From the NCBI GenBank assembly GCA_040954595.2, contig CM082577.2, forward strand, positions 186,001 to 250,000: 64,000 bases of DNA. The letters run 5' to 3'. Shown piece by piece: positions 1 through 15,100 of the stretch. The stretch is from Balanoglossus misakiensis. Lineage: Eukaryota > Hemichordata. Position 1 is the first letter of the stretch. Each line of letters starts with the position of its first letter. A model generated the notes under the pieces. That model searched no databases. It was not told where the DNA came from and saw only the letters and a list, made by a program, of their open reading frames with translations. Both the position numbers and the translations under genes were made by a program.

Positions 1-2608
1 ATTTTCGACTTTCCGAAATTTCAAAATTTCTTCATTTTTTGAAAAAATCATGTGTTATAGCTCATGAAAATCATCCACAAATGACAATTTTTCGACTTTG
101 CGAAATTTCAAAATTTCTTCATTTTTTGAAAAAATCATGGGTTATAGCTCATGAAAATCATCCACAAATGACAATTTTTCGACTTTCCGAAATTTCAAAA
201 TTTCTTCATTTTTTGAAAATATCATGGGTTATAGCTCATGAAAATCATCCACAAATGACAATTTTTCGACTTTACGAAATTTCAAAATTTCTTCATTTTT
301 TGAAAAAAATCATGGGTTATAGCTCATGAAAATCATCCACAAATGACAATTTTTCGACTTTCCGAAATTTCAAAATGTCTTCATTTTTTGAAAAAATCAT
401 GGGTTATAGCTCATGAAAATCATCCACAAATGACAATTTTTCGACTTTCCGAAATTTCAAAATTTCTTCATTTTTTGAAAAAATCATGTGTTATAGCTCA
501 TGAAAATCATCCACAAATGACAATTTTTCGACTCTGCGAAATTTCAAAATTTCTTCATTTTTTGAAAAAATCATGGGTTATAGCTCATGAAAATCATCCA
601 CAAATGACAATTTTTCGACTTTGCGAAATTTCAAAAAATTTCTTCATTTTTTGAAAAAATCATGGGTTATAGCTCATGAAAATCATCCACAAATGACAAT
701 TTTTCGACTTTGCGAAATTTCTAAATTTCTTCATTTTTTGAAAAAATCATGGGTTATAGCTCATGAAAATCATCCACAAATGACAATTTTTCGACTTTGC
801 GAAATTTCAAAATTTCTTCATTTTTTGAAAAAATCATGGGTTATAGCTCATGAAAATCATCCACAAATGACAATTTTTCGACTTTGCGAAATTTCAAAAT
901 TTCTTCATTTTTTGAAAAAAGCATGGGTTATAGCTCATGAAAATCATCCACAAATGACAATTTTTCGACTTTGCGAAATTTCAAAATTTCTTCATTTTTT
1001 GAAAAAATCATGGGTTATAGCTCATGAAAATCATCCACAAATGACAATTTTTCGACTTTGCGAAATTTCAAAATTTCTTCATTTTTTGAAAAAATCATGG
1101 GTTATAGCTCATGAAACTCATCCACAAATGACAATTTTTCGACTTTCCGAAATTTCAAAATTTCTTCATTTTTTGAAAAAATCATGGGTTATAGCTCATG
1201 AAACTCATCCACAAATGACAATTTTTCGACTTTCCGAAATTTCAAAATTTCTTCGTTTTTTGAAAAAATCATGGGTTATAGCTCATGAAAATAATCCACA
1301 AATGACAATTTTTCGACTTTGCGAAATTTCAAAATTAGTTCATTTTTTGAAAAAATCATGGGTTATAGCTCATGAAAATCATCCACAAATGACAATTTTT
1401 CGACTTTCCGAAATTTCAAAATTTCTTCATTTTTTGAAAAAATCATGGATTATAGCTCATGAAAATCATCCACAAATGACAAATTTTCGACTTTGCGAAA
1501 TTTCAAAATTTCTTCATTTTTTGAAAAAATCATGGGTTATAGCTCATGAAAATCATCCACAAATGACAATTTTTCGACTTTGCGAAATTTCTAAATTTCT
1601 TCATTTTTTGAAAAAATCATGGGTTATAGCTCATGAAAATCATCCACAAATGACAATTTTTCGACTTTGCGAAATTTCAAAATTTCTTCATTTTTTGAAA
1701 AAATCATGGGTTATAGCTCATGAAAATCATCCACAAATGACAATTTTTCGACTTTGCGAAATTTCAAAATTTCTTCATTTTTTGAAAAAATCATGGGTTA
1801 TAGCTCATGAAACTCATCCACAAATGACAATTTTTCGACTTTCCGAAATTTCAAAATTTCTTCATTTTATGAAAAAATCATGGGTTATAGCTCATGAAAA
1901 TCATCCACAAATGACAATTTTTCGACTTTGCGAAATTTCAAAATTAGTTCATTTTTTGAAAAAATCATGGGTTATAGCTCATGAAAATCATCCACAAATG
2001 ACAATTTTTCGACTTTGCGAAATTTCAAAATTTCTTCATTTTTTGAAAAAAATCATGGGTTATAGGTCATGAAAATCATCCACAAATGACAATTTTTCGA
2101 CTTTGCGAAATTTCAAAATTTCTTCATTTTTTGAAAAAATCATGGGTTATAGCTCATGAAAATCATCCACAAATGACAATTTTTCGACTTTGCGAAATTT
2201 CAAAATTTCTTCATTTTTTGAAAAAATCATGGGTTATAGCTCATGAAAATTATCCACAAATGACAATTTTTCGACTTTGCGAAATTTCAAAAATTCTTCA
2301 TTTTTTGAAAAAATCATGGGTTATAGCTCATGAAAATCATCCACAAATGACAATTTTTCGACTTTGCGAAATTTCAAAATTTCTCCATTTTTTGAAAAAA
2401 TCATGGATTATAGCTTATGAAAATCATCCACAAATGACAATTTTTCGACTTTGCGAAATTTCAAAATTTCTTCATTTTTTGAAAAAATCATGGGTTATAG
2501 CTCATGAAAATCATCCACAAATGACAATTTTTCGACTTTGCGAAATTTCAAAATTTCTTCATTTTTTGAAAAAAATCATGGGTTATAGCTCATGAAAATC
2601 ATCCACAA

Positions 2609-5600
2609 ATGACAATTTTTCGACTTTGCGAAATTTCAAAATTTCTTCATTTTTTGAAAAAATCATGGGTTATAGCTCATGAAACTCATCCACAAATGAC
2701 AATTTTTCGACTTTGCGAAATTTCAAAATTTCTTCATTTTTTGAAAAAATCATGGGTTATAGCTCATGAAAATCATCCACAAATGACAATTTTTCGACTT
2801 TCCGAAATTTCAAAATTTCTTCATTTTTTGAAAAAATCATGGATTATAGCTTATGAAAATCATCCACAAATGACAATTTTTCGACTTTGCGAAATTTCAA
2901 AATTTCTTCATTTTTTGAAAAAATCATGGGTTATAGCTCATGAAAATCATCCACAAATGACAATTTTTCGACTTTGCGAAATTTCAAAATTTCTTCATTT
3001 TTTGAAAAAAATCATGGGTTATAGCTCATGAAAATCATCCACAAATGACAATTTTTCGACTTTGCGAAATTTCAAAATTTCTTCATTTTTTGAAAAAATC
3101 ATGGGTTATAGCTCATGAAAATCATCCACAAATGACAATTTTTCGACTTTGCGAAATTTCAAAATTTCTTCATTTTTTGAAAAAATCATGGGTTATAGCT
3201 CATGAAACTCATCCACAAATGACAATTTTTCGACTTTGCGAAATTTCAAAATTTCTTCATTTTTTGAAAAAATCATGGGTTATAGCTCATGAAAATCCTC
3301 CACAAATGACAATTTTTCGACTTTCCGAAATTTCAAAATTTCTTCATTTTTTGAAAAAATCATGGGTTATAGCTCATGAAAATCATCCACAAATGACAAT
3401 TTTTCGACTTTGCGAAAATTTCAAAATTTCTTCATTTTTTGAAAAAATCATGTGTTATAGCTCATGAAACTCATCCACAAATGACAATTTTTCGACTTTC
3501 CGAAATTTCAAAATTTCTTCATTTTTTGAAAAAATCATGGGTTATAGCTCATGAAAATCATCCACAAATGACAATTTTTCGACTTTGCGAAATTTCAAAA
3601 TTTCTTCATTTTTTTAAAAAATCATGGGTTATAGCTCATGAAAATCATCCAAAAATGACAATTTTTCGACTTTCCGAAATTTCAAAATTTCTTCATTTTT
3701 TGAAAAAATCATGGGTTATAGCTCATGAAAATCATCCACAAATGACAATTTTTCGACTTTCCAAAATTTCAAAATTTCTTCATTTTTTGAAAAAATCATG
3801 GGTTATAGCTCATGAAAATCATCCACAAATGACAATTTTTCGACTTTGCGAAATTTCAAAATTTCTTTATTTTTTGAAAAAATCATGGGTTATAGCTCAT
3901 GAAAATCATCCAATCATCCACAAATGACAATTTTTCGACTTTCCGAAATTTCAAAATTTCTTCATTTTTTGAAAATATCATGGGTTATAGCTCATGAAAA
4001 TCATCCACAAATGACAATTTTTCGACTTTCCAAAATTTCAAAATTTCTTCATTTTTTGAAAAAATCATGGGTTATAGCTCATGAAAATCATCCACAAATG
4101 ACAATTTTTCAACTTTGCAAAATTTCAAAATTTCTTCATTTTTTGAAAAAATCATGGATTATAGCTCATGAAAATCATCCACATTTGACAATTTTTCGGC
4201 TTTGCGAAATTTCAAAATTTCTTCATTTTTTGAAAAAATCATGGGTTATAGCTCATGAAAATCATCCAATCATCCACAAATGACAATTTTTCGACTTTCC
4301 GAAATTTCAAAATTTCTTCATTTTTTGAAAATATCATGGGTTATAGCTCATGAAAATCATCCACAAATGACAATTTTTCGACTTTCCAAAATTTCAAAAT
4401 TTCTTCATTTTTTGAAAAAATCATGGGTTATAGCTCATGAAAATCATCCACAAATGACAATTTTTCAACTTTGCAAAATTTCAAAATTTCTTCATTTTTT
4501 GAAAAAATCATGGATTATAGCTCATGAAAATCATCCACAAAAGACAATTTTTCGACTTTGCGAAATTTCAAAATTTCTTCATTTTTTGAAAAAATCATGG
4601 GTTATAGCTCATGAAAATCATCCACAAATGAATATTTTTCGAATTTCCGAAATTTCAAAATTTCTTCATTTTTTGAAAAAATCATGGGTTATAGCTCATG
4701 AAAATCATCCACAAATGACAATTTTTCGACTTTGCGAAATTTCAAAATTTCTTCATTTTTTGAAAAAAATCATGGGTTATAGCTCATGAAAATCATCCAC
4801 AAATGACAATTTTTCGACTTTGCGAAATTTCAAAATTTCTTCATTTTTTGAAAAAATCATGGGTTATAGCTCATGAAACTCATCCACAAATGACAATTTT
4901 TCGACTTTGCGAAATTTCAAAATTTCTTCATTTTTTGAAAAAATCATGGGTTATAGCTCATGAAAATCATCCACAAATGACAATTTTTCGACTTTCCGAA
5001 ATTTCAAAATTTCTTCATTTTTTGAAAAAATCATGGATTATAGCTTATGAAAATCATCCACAAATGACAATTTTTCGACTTTGCGAAATTTCAAAATTTC
5101 TTCATTTTTTGAAAAAATCATGGGTTATAGCTCATGAAAATCATCCACAAATGACAATTTTTCGACTTTGCGAAATTTCAAAATTTCTTCATTTTTTGAA
5201 AAAAATCATGGGTTATAGCTCATGAAAATCATCCACAAATGACAATTTTTCGACTTTGCGAAATTTCAAAATTTCTTCATTTTTTGAAAAAATCATGGGT
5301 TATAGCTCATGAAAATCATCCACAAATGACAATTTTTCGACTTTGCGAAATTTCAAAATTTCTTCATTTTTTGAAAAAATCATGGGTTATAGCTCATGAA
5401 ACTCATCCACAAATGACAATTTTTCGACTTTGCGAAATTTCAAAATTTCTTCATTTTTTGAAAAAATCATGGGTTATAGCTCATGAAAATCCTCCACAAA
5501 TGACAATTTTTCGACTTTCCGAAATTTCAAAATTTCTTCATTTTTTGAAAAAATCATGGGTTATAGCTCATGAAAATCATCCACAAATGACAATTTTTCG

Positions 5601-6155
5601 ACTTTGCGAAAATTTCAAAATTTCTTCATTTTTTGAAAAAATCATGTGTTATAGCTCATGAAACTCATCCACAAATGACAATTTTTCGACTTTCCGAAAT
5701 TTCAAAATTTCTTCATTTTTTGAAAAAATCATGGGTTATAGCTCATGAAAATCATCCACAAATGACAATTTTTCGACTTTGCGAAATTTCAAAATTTCTT
5801 CATTTTTTTAAAAAATCATGGGTTATAGCTCATGAAAATCATCCAAAAATGACAATTTTTCGACTTTCCGAAATTTCAAAATTTCTTCATTTTTTGAAAA
5901 AATCATGGGTTATAGCTCATGAAAATCATCCACAAATGACAATTTTTCGACTTTCCAAAATTTCAAAATTTCTTCATTTTTTGAAAAAATCATGGGTTAT
6001 AGCTCATGAAAATCATCCACAAATGACAATTTTTCGACTTTGCGAAATTTCAAAATTTCTTTATTTTTTGAAAAAATCATGGGTTATAGCTCATGAAAAT
6101 CATCCAATCATCCACAAATGACAATTTTTCGACTTTCCGAAATTTCAAAATTTCT
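2609..6155 (+). repeat. 2194 bp-offset segmental duplication inside the satellite
   Basis: The variant pattern of monomers in about 2609-3960 reappears in the same order 2194 bp further on, at about 4803-6155. Shared markers include a CTCATCC variant (instead of ATCATCC), a seven-A tract that shifts frame, a CCTCCAC variant near 3297 and 5491, and an 8-9 bp insertion giving CATCCAATCATCC near 3910 and 6104. Between them, 3924-4279 is itself repeated at 4280-4635 with a 356 bp period. The two copies diverge after about 6155. This shows block amplification of many monomers at once, as expected from unequal exchange. Confidence 0.85.
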
Positions 6156-7599
6156 TCATTTTTTGAAAAAATCATGGGTTATAGCTCATGAAAATCATCC
6201 ACAAATGACAATTTTTCGACTTTCCGAAATTTCAAAATTTCTTCATTTTTTGAAAAAATCATGGGTTATAGCTCATGAAAATCATCCACAAATGACAATT
6301 TTTCGACTTTACGAAATTTCAAAATTTTTTCATTTTTTGAAAATATCATGGGTTATAGCTCATGAAAATCATCCACAAATGACAATTTTTCGACTTTCCG
6401 AAATTTCAAAATTTCTTCATTTTTTGAAAAAATCATGGGTTATAGCTCATGAAAATCATCCACAAATGACAATTTTTCGACTTTGCGAAATTTCAAAATT
6501 TCTTCATTTTTTGAAAAAAATCATGGGTTATAGCTCATGAAAATCATCCACAAATGACAATTTTTCGACTTTGCGAAATTTCAAAATTTCTTCATTTTTT
6601 GAAAAAATCATGGGTTATAGCTCATGAAACTCATCCACAAATGACAATTTTTCGACTTTGCGAAATTTCAAAATTTCTTCATTTTTTGAAAAAATCATGG
6701 GTTATAGCTCATGAAAATCATCCACAAATGACAATTTTTCGACTTTGCGAAATTTCAAAATTTCTTCATTTTTTGAAAAAATCATGGATTATAGCTTATG
6801 AAAATCATCCACAAATGACAATTTTTCGACTTTGCGAAATTTCAAAATTTCTTCATTTTTTGAAAAAATCATGGGTTATAGCTCATGAAAATCATCCACA
6901 AATGACAATTTTTCGACTTTCCAAAATTTCAAAATTTCTTCATTTTTTGAAAATATCATGGGTTATAGCTCATGAAAATCATCCACAAATGACAATTTTT
7001 CAACTTTGCAAAATTTCAAAATTTCTTCATTTTTTGAAAAAATCATGGGTTATAGCTCATGAAAATCATCCACAAATGACAATTTTTCGACTTTCCGAAA
7101 TTTCAAAATTTCTTCATTTTTTGAAAAAATCATGGGTTATAGCTCATGAAAATCATCCACAAATGACAATTTTTCGACTTTCCGAAATTTCAAAATTTCT
7201 TCATTTTTTAAAAAAATCATGGGTTATAGCTCATGAAAATCATCCACAAATGACAATTTTTCGACTTTCCGAAATTTCAAAATTTCTTCATTTTTTTTAA
7301 AAAATCATGGGTTATAGCTCATGAAAATCATCCACAAATGACAATTTTTCGACTTTACGAAATTTCAAAATTTCTTCATTTTTTGAAAAAATCATGGGTT
7401 ATAGCTCATGAAACTCATCCACAAATGACAATTTTTCGACTTTCCGAAATTTCAAAATTTCTTCATTTTTTGAAAAAATCATGGGTTATAGCTCATGAAA
7501 ATCATCCACAAATGACAATTTTTCGACTTTGCGAAATTTCAAAATTTCTTCATTTTTTGAAAAAATCATGGGTTATAGCTCATGAAAATCATCCAAAAA

Positions 7600-8550
7600 T
7601 GACAATTTTTCGACTTTCCGAAAGATCGAAATTTAGTCATTTTTTGACAAAAATCATGGGTTATAGCTCATGAAAATCATCCAAAAATGACAATTTTTCG
7701 ACTTTGCGAAATATCAAAATTTCGTCATTTTTTGACAAAAACCATGGGTTATAGCTCATGAAAATCATCCAAAAAAGACAATTTTTCGACTTTGCGAAAT
7801 ATCAAAATTTCGTCATTTTTTGACAAAAACCATGGGTTATAGCTCATGAAAATCATCCACAAATGACAATTTTTCGACTTTCCGAAATTTCAAAATTTCT
7901 TCATTTTTTGAAAAAATCATGGGTTATAGCTCATGAAAATCATCCACAAATGACAATTTTTCGACTTTCCGAAATTTCAAAATTTCTTCATTTTTTTAAA
8001 AAATCATGGGTTATAGCTCATGAAAATCATCCAAAAATGACAATTTTTCGACTTTGCGAAATATCAAAATTTCGTCATTTTTTGACAAAAACCATGGGTT
8101 ATAGCTCATGAAAATCATCCAAAAAAGACAATTTTTCGACTTTGCGAAATATCAAAATTTCGTCATTTTTTGACAAAAACCATGGGTTATAGCTCATGAA
8201 AATCATCCACAAATGACAATTTTTCGACTTTCCGAAATTTCAAAATTTCTTCATTTTTTGAAAAAATCATGGGTTATAGCTCATGAAAATCATCCACAAA
8301 TGACAATTTTTCGACTTTGCGAAATTTCAAAATTTCTTCATTTTTTGAAAAAATCATGGGTTATAGCTCATGAAAATCATCCAAAAATGACAATTTTTCG
8401 ACTTTCCGAAAGATCGAAATTTAGTCATTTTTTGACAAAAATCATGGGTTATAGCTCATGAAAATCATCCAAAAAAGACAATTTTTCGACTTTGCGAAAT
8501 ATCAAAATTTCGTCATTTTTTGACAAAAACCATGGGTTATAGCTCATGAA
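7600..8550 (+). repeat. Composite 350 bp repeat of two A and two B monomers
   Basis: A second monomer class (B, 88 bp) appears here. It has GAAATATCAAAATTTCG or GAAAGATCGAAATTTAG in place of GAAATTTCAAAATTTCT, TTTTTTGACAAAAA in place of TTTTTTGAAAAAA, and CATCCAAAAA in place of CATCCACAAA. B monomers occur near 7613-7850, 8040-8200 and 8400-8545, separated by pairs of ordinary 87 bp A monomers. The A-A-B-B unit is 2x87 + 2x88 = 350 bp and is seen starting at 7863, 8213 and 8563. The same B class makes up the inverted edge of the array at 20844-21323. Confidence 0.85.
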
Positions 8551-9121
8551 AATCATCCACAAATGACAATTTTTCGACTTTCCGAAATTTCAAAATTTCT
8601 TCATTTTTTGAAAAAATCATGGGTTATAGCTCATGAAAATCATCCACAAATGACAATTTTTCGACTTTCCGAAATTTCAAAATTTCTTCATTTTTTGAAA
8701 AAATCATGGGTTATAGCTCATGAAAATCATCCACTAATGACAATTTTTCGACTTTCCGAAATTTCAAAATTTCTTCATTTTTTGAAAAAATCATGGGTTA
8801 TAGCTCATGAAAATCATCAACAAATGACAATTTTTCGACTTTGCGAAATTTCAAAATTTCTTCATTTTTTTAAAAAATCATGGGTTATAGCTCATGAAAA
8901 TCATCCACAAATGAAATTTCAAAATTTCTTCATTTTTTCAAAATATCATGGGTTATAGCTCATGAAAATCATCCACAAATGACAATTTTTCGACTTTCCG
9001 AAATTTCAAAATTTCTTCATTTTTTGAAAAAATCATGGGTTATAGCTCATGAAAATCATCCACAAATGACAATTTTTCGACTTTCCGAAATTTCAAAATT
9101 TCTTCATTTTTTGAAAAAATC

Positions 9122-12100
9122 ATGGGTTATAATATAGCTCATGAAAATCATCCACAAATGACAATTTTTCGACTTTCCGAAATTTCAAAATTTCTTCATT
9201 TTTTGAAAAAATCATGGGTTATAGCTCATGAAAATCATTCACAAATGACAATTTTTCGACTTTACGAAATTTCAAAATTTCTTCATTTTTTGAAAATATC
9301 ATGGGTTATAGCTCATGAAAATCATCCACAAATGACAATTTTTCGACTTTGCGACATTTCAAAATTTCTTCATTTTTTGAAAAAATCATGGGTTATAGCT
9401 CATGAAAATCATCCACAAATGACAATTTTTCGACTTTGCGAAATTTCAAAATTTCTTCATTTTTTGAAAAAATCATGGGTTATAGCTCATGAAAATCATC
9501 CACAAATGACAATTTTTCGACTTTGCGAAATTTCAAAATTTCTTCATTTTTTGAAAAAATCATGGGTTATAGCTCATGAAAATCATCCACAAATGACAAT
9601 TTTTCGACTTTCCGAAATTTCAAAATTTCTTCATTTTTTGAAAAAATCATGGGTTATAGCTCATGAAAATCATCCACAAATGACAATTTTTCGACTTTCC
9701 GAAATTTCAAAATTTCTTCATTTTTTGAAAAAATCATGGGTTATAGCTCATGAAAATAATCCACAAATGACAATTTTTCGACTTTCCGAAATTTCAAAAT
9801 TTCTTCATTTTTTGAAAAAATCATGGGTTATAGCTCATGAAAATCATCCACAAATGACAATTTTTCGACTTTCCGAAATTTCAAAATTTCTTCATTTTTT
9901 GAAAAAATCATGGGTTATAGCTCATGAAAATCATCCACAAATGACAATTTTTCGACTTTCCGAAATTTCAAAATTTCTTCATTTTTTGAAAAAATCATGG
10001 GTTATAGCTCATGAAAATCATCCACAAATGACAATTTTTCGACTTTCCGAAATTTCAAAATTTCTTCATTTTTTGAAAAAATCATGGGTTATAGCTCATG
10101 AAAATCATCCACAAATGACAATTTTTCGACTTTCCGAAATTTCAAAATTTCTTCATTTTTTGAAAAAATCATGGGTTATAGCTCATGAAAATCATCCACA
10201 AATGAAATTTCAAAATATCTTCATTTTTTCAAAATATCATGGGTTATAGCTCATGAAAATCATCCACAAATGACAATTTTTCGACTTTCCAAAATTTCAA
10301 AATTTCTTCATTTTTTAAAAAAATCATGGGTTATTGCTCATGAAACTCATCCACAAATGACAATTTTTCGATTTTCCGAAATTTCAAAATTTCTTCATTT
10401 TTTGAAAAAATCATGGGTTATAGCTCATGAAAATCATCCACAAATGACAATTTTTCGACTTTGCGAAATTTCAAAATTTCTTCATTTTTTGAAAAAATCA
10501 TGGGTTATAGCTCATGAAAATCATCCACAAATGACAATTTTTCGACTTTCCGAAATTTCAAAATTTCTTCATTTTTTGAAAAAATCATGGGTTATAGCTC
10601 ATGAAAATCATCCACAAATGACAATTTTTCGACTTTCCGAAATTTCAAAATTTCTTCATTTTTTGAAAAAATCATGGGTTATAGCTCATGAAAATCATCC
10701 ACAAATGACAATTTTTCGACTTTCCGAAATTTCAAAATTTCTTCATTTTTTGAAAAAATCATGGGTTATAGCTCATGAAAATCATCCACAAATGACAATT
10801 TTTCGACTTTCCGAAATTTCAAAATTTCTTCATTTTTTGAAAAAATCATGGGTTATAGCTCATGAAAATCATCCACAAATGACAATTTTTCGACTTTCCG
10901 AAATTTCAAAATTTCTTCATTTTTTGAAAAAATCATGGGTTATAGCTCATGAAAATCATCCACAAATGACAATTTTTCGACTTTCCGAAATTTCAAAATT
11001 TCTTCATTTTTTGAAAAAATCATGGGTTATAGCTCATGAAAATCATCCACAAATGAAATTTCAAAATATCTTCATTTTTTCAAAATATCATGGGTTATAG
11101 CTCATGAAAATCATCCACAAATGACAATTTTTCGACTTTCCAAAATTTCAAAATTTCTTCATTTTTTTAAAAAATCATGGGTTATTGCTCATGAAACTCA
11201 TCCACAAATGACAATTTTTCGATTTTCCGAAATTTCAAAATTTCTTCATTTTTTGAAAAAATCATGGGTTATAGCTCATGAAAATCATCCACAAATGACA
11301 ATTTTTCGACTTTGCGAAATTTCAAAATTTCTTCATTTTTTGAAAAAATCATGGGTTATAGCTCATGAAAATCATCCACAAATGACAATTTTTCGACTTT
11401 CCGAAATTTCAAAATTTCTTCATTTTTTGAAAAAATCATGGGTTATAGCTCATGAAAATCATCCACAAATGACAATTTTTCGACTTTGCGAAATTTCAAA
11501 ATTTCTTCATTTTTTGAAAAAATCATGGGTTATAGCTCATGAAAATCATCCACAAATGACAATTTTTCGACTTTCCGAAATTTCAAAATTTCTTCATTTT
11601 TTGAAAAAATCATGGGTTATAATATAGCTCATGAAAATCATCCACAAATGACAATTTTTCGACTTTCCGAAATTTCAAAATTTCTTCATTTTTTGAAAAA
11701 ATCATGGGTTATAGCTCATGAAAATCATTCACAAATGACAATTTTTCGACTTTACGAAATTTCAAAATTTCTTCATTTTTTGAAAATATCATGGGTTATA
11801 GCTCATGAAAATCATCCACAAATGACAATTTTTCGACTTTGCGACATTTCAAAATTTCTTCATTTTTTGAAAAAATCATGGGTTATAGCTCATGAAAATC
11901 ATCCACAAATGACAATTTTTCGACTTTGCGAAATTTCAAAATTTCTTCATTTTTTGAAAAAATCATGGGTTATAGCTCATGAAAATCATCCACAAATGAC
12001 AATTTTTCGACTTTGCGAAATTTCAAAATTTCTTCATTTTTTGAAAAAATCATGGGTTATAGCTCATGAAAATCATCCACAAATGACAATTTTTCGACTT

Positions 12101-15100
12101 TCCGAAATTTCAAAATTTCTTCATTTTTTGAAAAAATCATGGGTTATAGCTCATGAAAATCATCCACAAATGACAATTTATCGACTTTCCGAAATTTCAA
12201 AATTTCTTCATTTTTTGAAAAAATCATGGGTTATAGCTCATGAAAATCATCCACAAATGACAATTTTTCGACTTTCCGAAATTTCAAAATTTCTTCATTT
12301 TTTGAAAAAATCATGGGTTATAGCTCATGAAAATCATCCACAAATGAAATTTCAAAATATCTTCATTTTTTCAAAATGTCATGGGTTATAGCTCATGAAA
12401 ATCATCCACAAATGACAATTTTTCGACTTTCCAAAATTTCAAAATTTCTTCATTTTTTGAAAAAATCATGGGTTATAGCTCATGAAACTCATCCACAAAT
12501 GACAATTTTTCGATTTTCCGAAATTTCAAAATTTCTTCATTTTTTGAAAAAATCATGGGTTATAGCTCATGAAAATCATCCACAAATGATAATTTTTCGA
12601 CTTTGCGAAATTTCAAAATTTCTTCATTTTTTGAAAAAAATCATGGGTTATAGCTCATGAAAATCATCCACAAATGACAATTTTTCGACTTTCCGAAATT
12701 TCAAAATTTCTTCATTTTTTGAAAAAATCATGGGTTATAGCTCATGAAAATCATCCACAAATGACAATTTTTCGACTTTCCGAAATTTCAAAATTTCTTC
12801 ATTTTTTGAAAAAATCATGGGTTATAGCTCATGAAAATCATCCACAAATGACAATTTTTCGACTTTCCGAAATTTCAAAATTTCTTCATTTTTTGAAAAA
12901 ATCATGGGTTATAGCTCATGAAAATCATTCACAAATGACAATTTTTCGACTTTACGAAATTTCAAAATTTCTTCATTTTTTGAAAATATCATGGGTTATA
13001 GCTCATGAAAATCATCCACAAATGACAATTTTTCGACTTTGCGAAATTTCAAAATTTCTTCATTTTTTGAAAAAATCATGGGTTATAGCTCATGAAAATC
13101 ATCCACAAATGACAATTTTTCGACTTTCCGAAATTTCAAAATTTCTTCATTTTTTGAAAAAATCATGGGTTATAATATAGCTCATGAAAATCATCCACAA
13201 ATGACAATTTTTCGACTTTCCGAAATTTCAAAATTTCTTCATTTTTTGAAAAAATCATGGGTTATAGCTCATGAAAATCATTCACAAATGACAATTTTTC
13301 GACTTTACGAAATTTCAAAATTTCTTCATTTTTTGAAAATATCATGGGTTATAGCTCATGAAAATCATCCACAAATGACAATTTTTCGACTTTGCGAAAT
13401 TTCAAAATTTCTTCATTTTTTGAAAAAATCATGGGTTATAGCTCATGAAAATCATCCACAAATGACAATTTTTCGACTTTGCGAAATTTCAAAATTTCTT
13501 CATTTTTTGAAAAAATCATGGGTTATAGCTCATGAAAATCATCCACAAATGACAATTTTTCGACTTTGCGAAATTTCAAAATTTCTTCATTTTTTGAAAA
13601 AATCATGGGTTATAGCTCATGAAAATCATCCACAAATGACAATTTTTCGACTTTCCGAAATTTCAAAATTTCTTCATTTTTTGAAAAAATCATGGGTTAT
13701 AGCTCATGAAAATCATCCACAAATGACAATTTTTCGACTTTCCGAAATTTCAAAATTTCTTCATTTTTTGAAAAAATCATGGGTTATAGCTCATGAAAAT
13801 CATCCACAAATGACAATTTTTCGACTTTCCGAAATTTCAAAATTTCTTCATTTTTTGAAAAAATCATGGGTTATAGCTCATGAAAATCATCCACAAATGA
13901 CAATTTTTCGACTTTACGAAATTTCAAAATTTCTTCATTTTTTGAAAATATCATGGGTTATAGCTCATGAAAATCATCCACAAATGACAATTTTTCGACT
14001 TTCCGAAATTTCAAAATTTCTTCATTTTTTGAAAAAATCATGGGTTATAGCTCATGAAAATCATCCACAAATGAAATTTCAAAATATCTTCATTTTTTCA
14101 AAATATCATGGGTTATAGCTCATGAAAATCATCCACAAATGACAATTTTTCGACTTTCCAAAATTTCAAAATTTCTTCATTTTTTTAAAAAATCATGGGT
14201 TATAGCTCATGAAACTCATCCACAAATGACAATTTTACGATTTTCCGAAATTTCAAAATTTCTTCATTTTTTGAAAAAATCATGGGTTATAGCTCATGAA
14301 AATCATCCACAAATGACAATTTTTCGACTTTGCGAAATTTCAAAATTTCTTCATTTTTTGAAAATATCATGGGTTATAGCTCATGAAAATCATCCACAAA
14401 TGACAATTTTTCGACTTTGCGAAATTTCAAAATTTCTTCATTTTTTGAAAAAATCATGGGTTATAGCTCATGAAAATCATCCACAAATGACAATTTTTCG
14501 ACTTTCCGAAATTTCAAAATTTCTTCATTTTTTGAAAAAATCATGGGTTATAATATAGCTCATGAAAATCATCCACAAATGACAATTTTTCGACTTTCCG
14601 AAATTTCAAAATTTCTTCATTTTTTGAAAAAATCATGGGTTATAGCTCATGAAAATCATTCACAAATGACAATTTTTCGACTTTACGAAATTTCAAAATT
14701 TCTTCATTTTTTGAAAATATCATGGGTTATAGCTCATGAAAATCATCCACAAATGACAATTTTTCGACTTTGCGAAATTTCAAAATTTCTTCATTTTTTG
14801 AAAAAATCATGGGTTATAGCTCATGAAAATCATCCACAAATGACAATTTTTCGACTTTGCGAAATTTCAAAATTTCTTCATTTTTTGAAAAAATCATGGG
14901 TTATAGCTCATGAAAATCATCCACAAATGACAATTTTTCGACTTTGCGAAATTTCAAAATTTCTTCATTTTTTGAAAAAATCATGGGTTATAGCTCATGA
15001 AAATCATCCACAAATGACAATTTTTCGACTTTCCGAAATTTCAAAATTTCTTCATTTTTTGAAAAAATCATGGGTTATAGCTCATGAAAATCATCCACAA

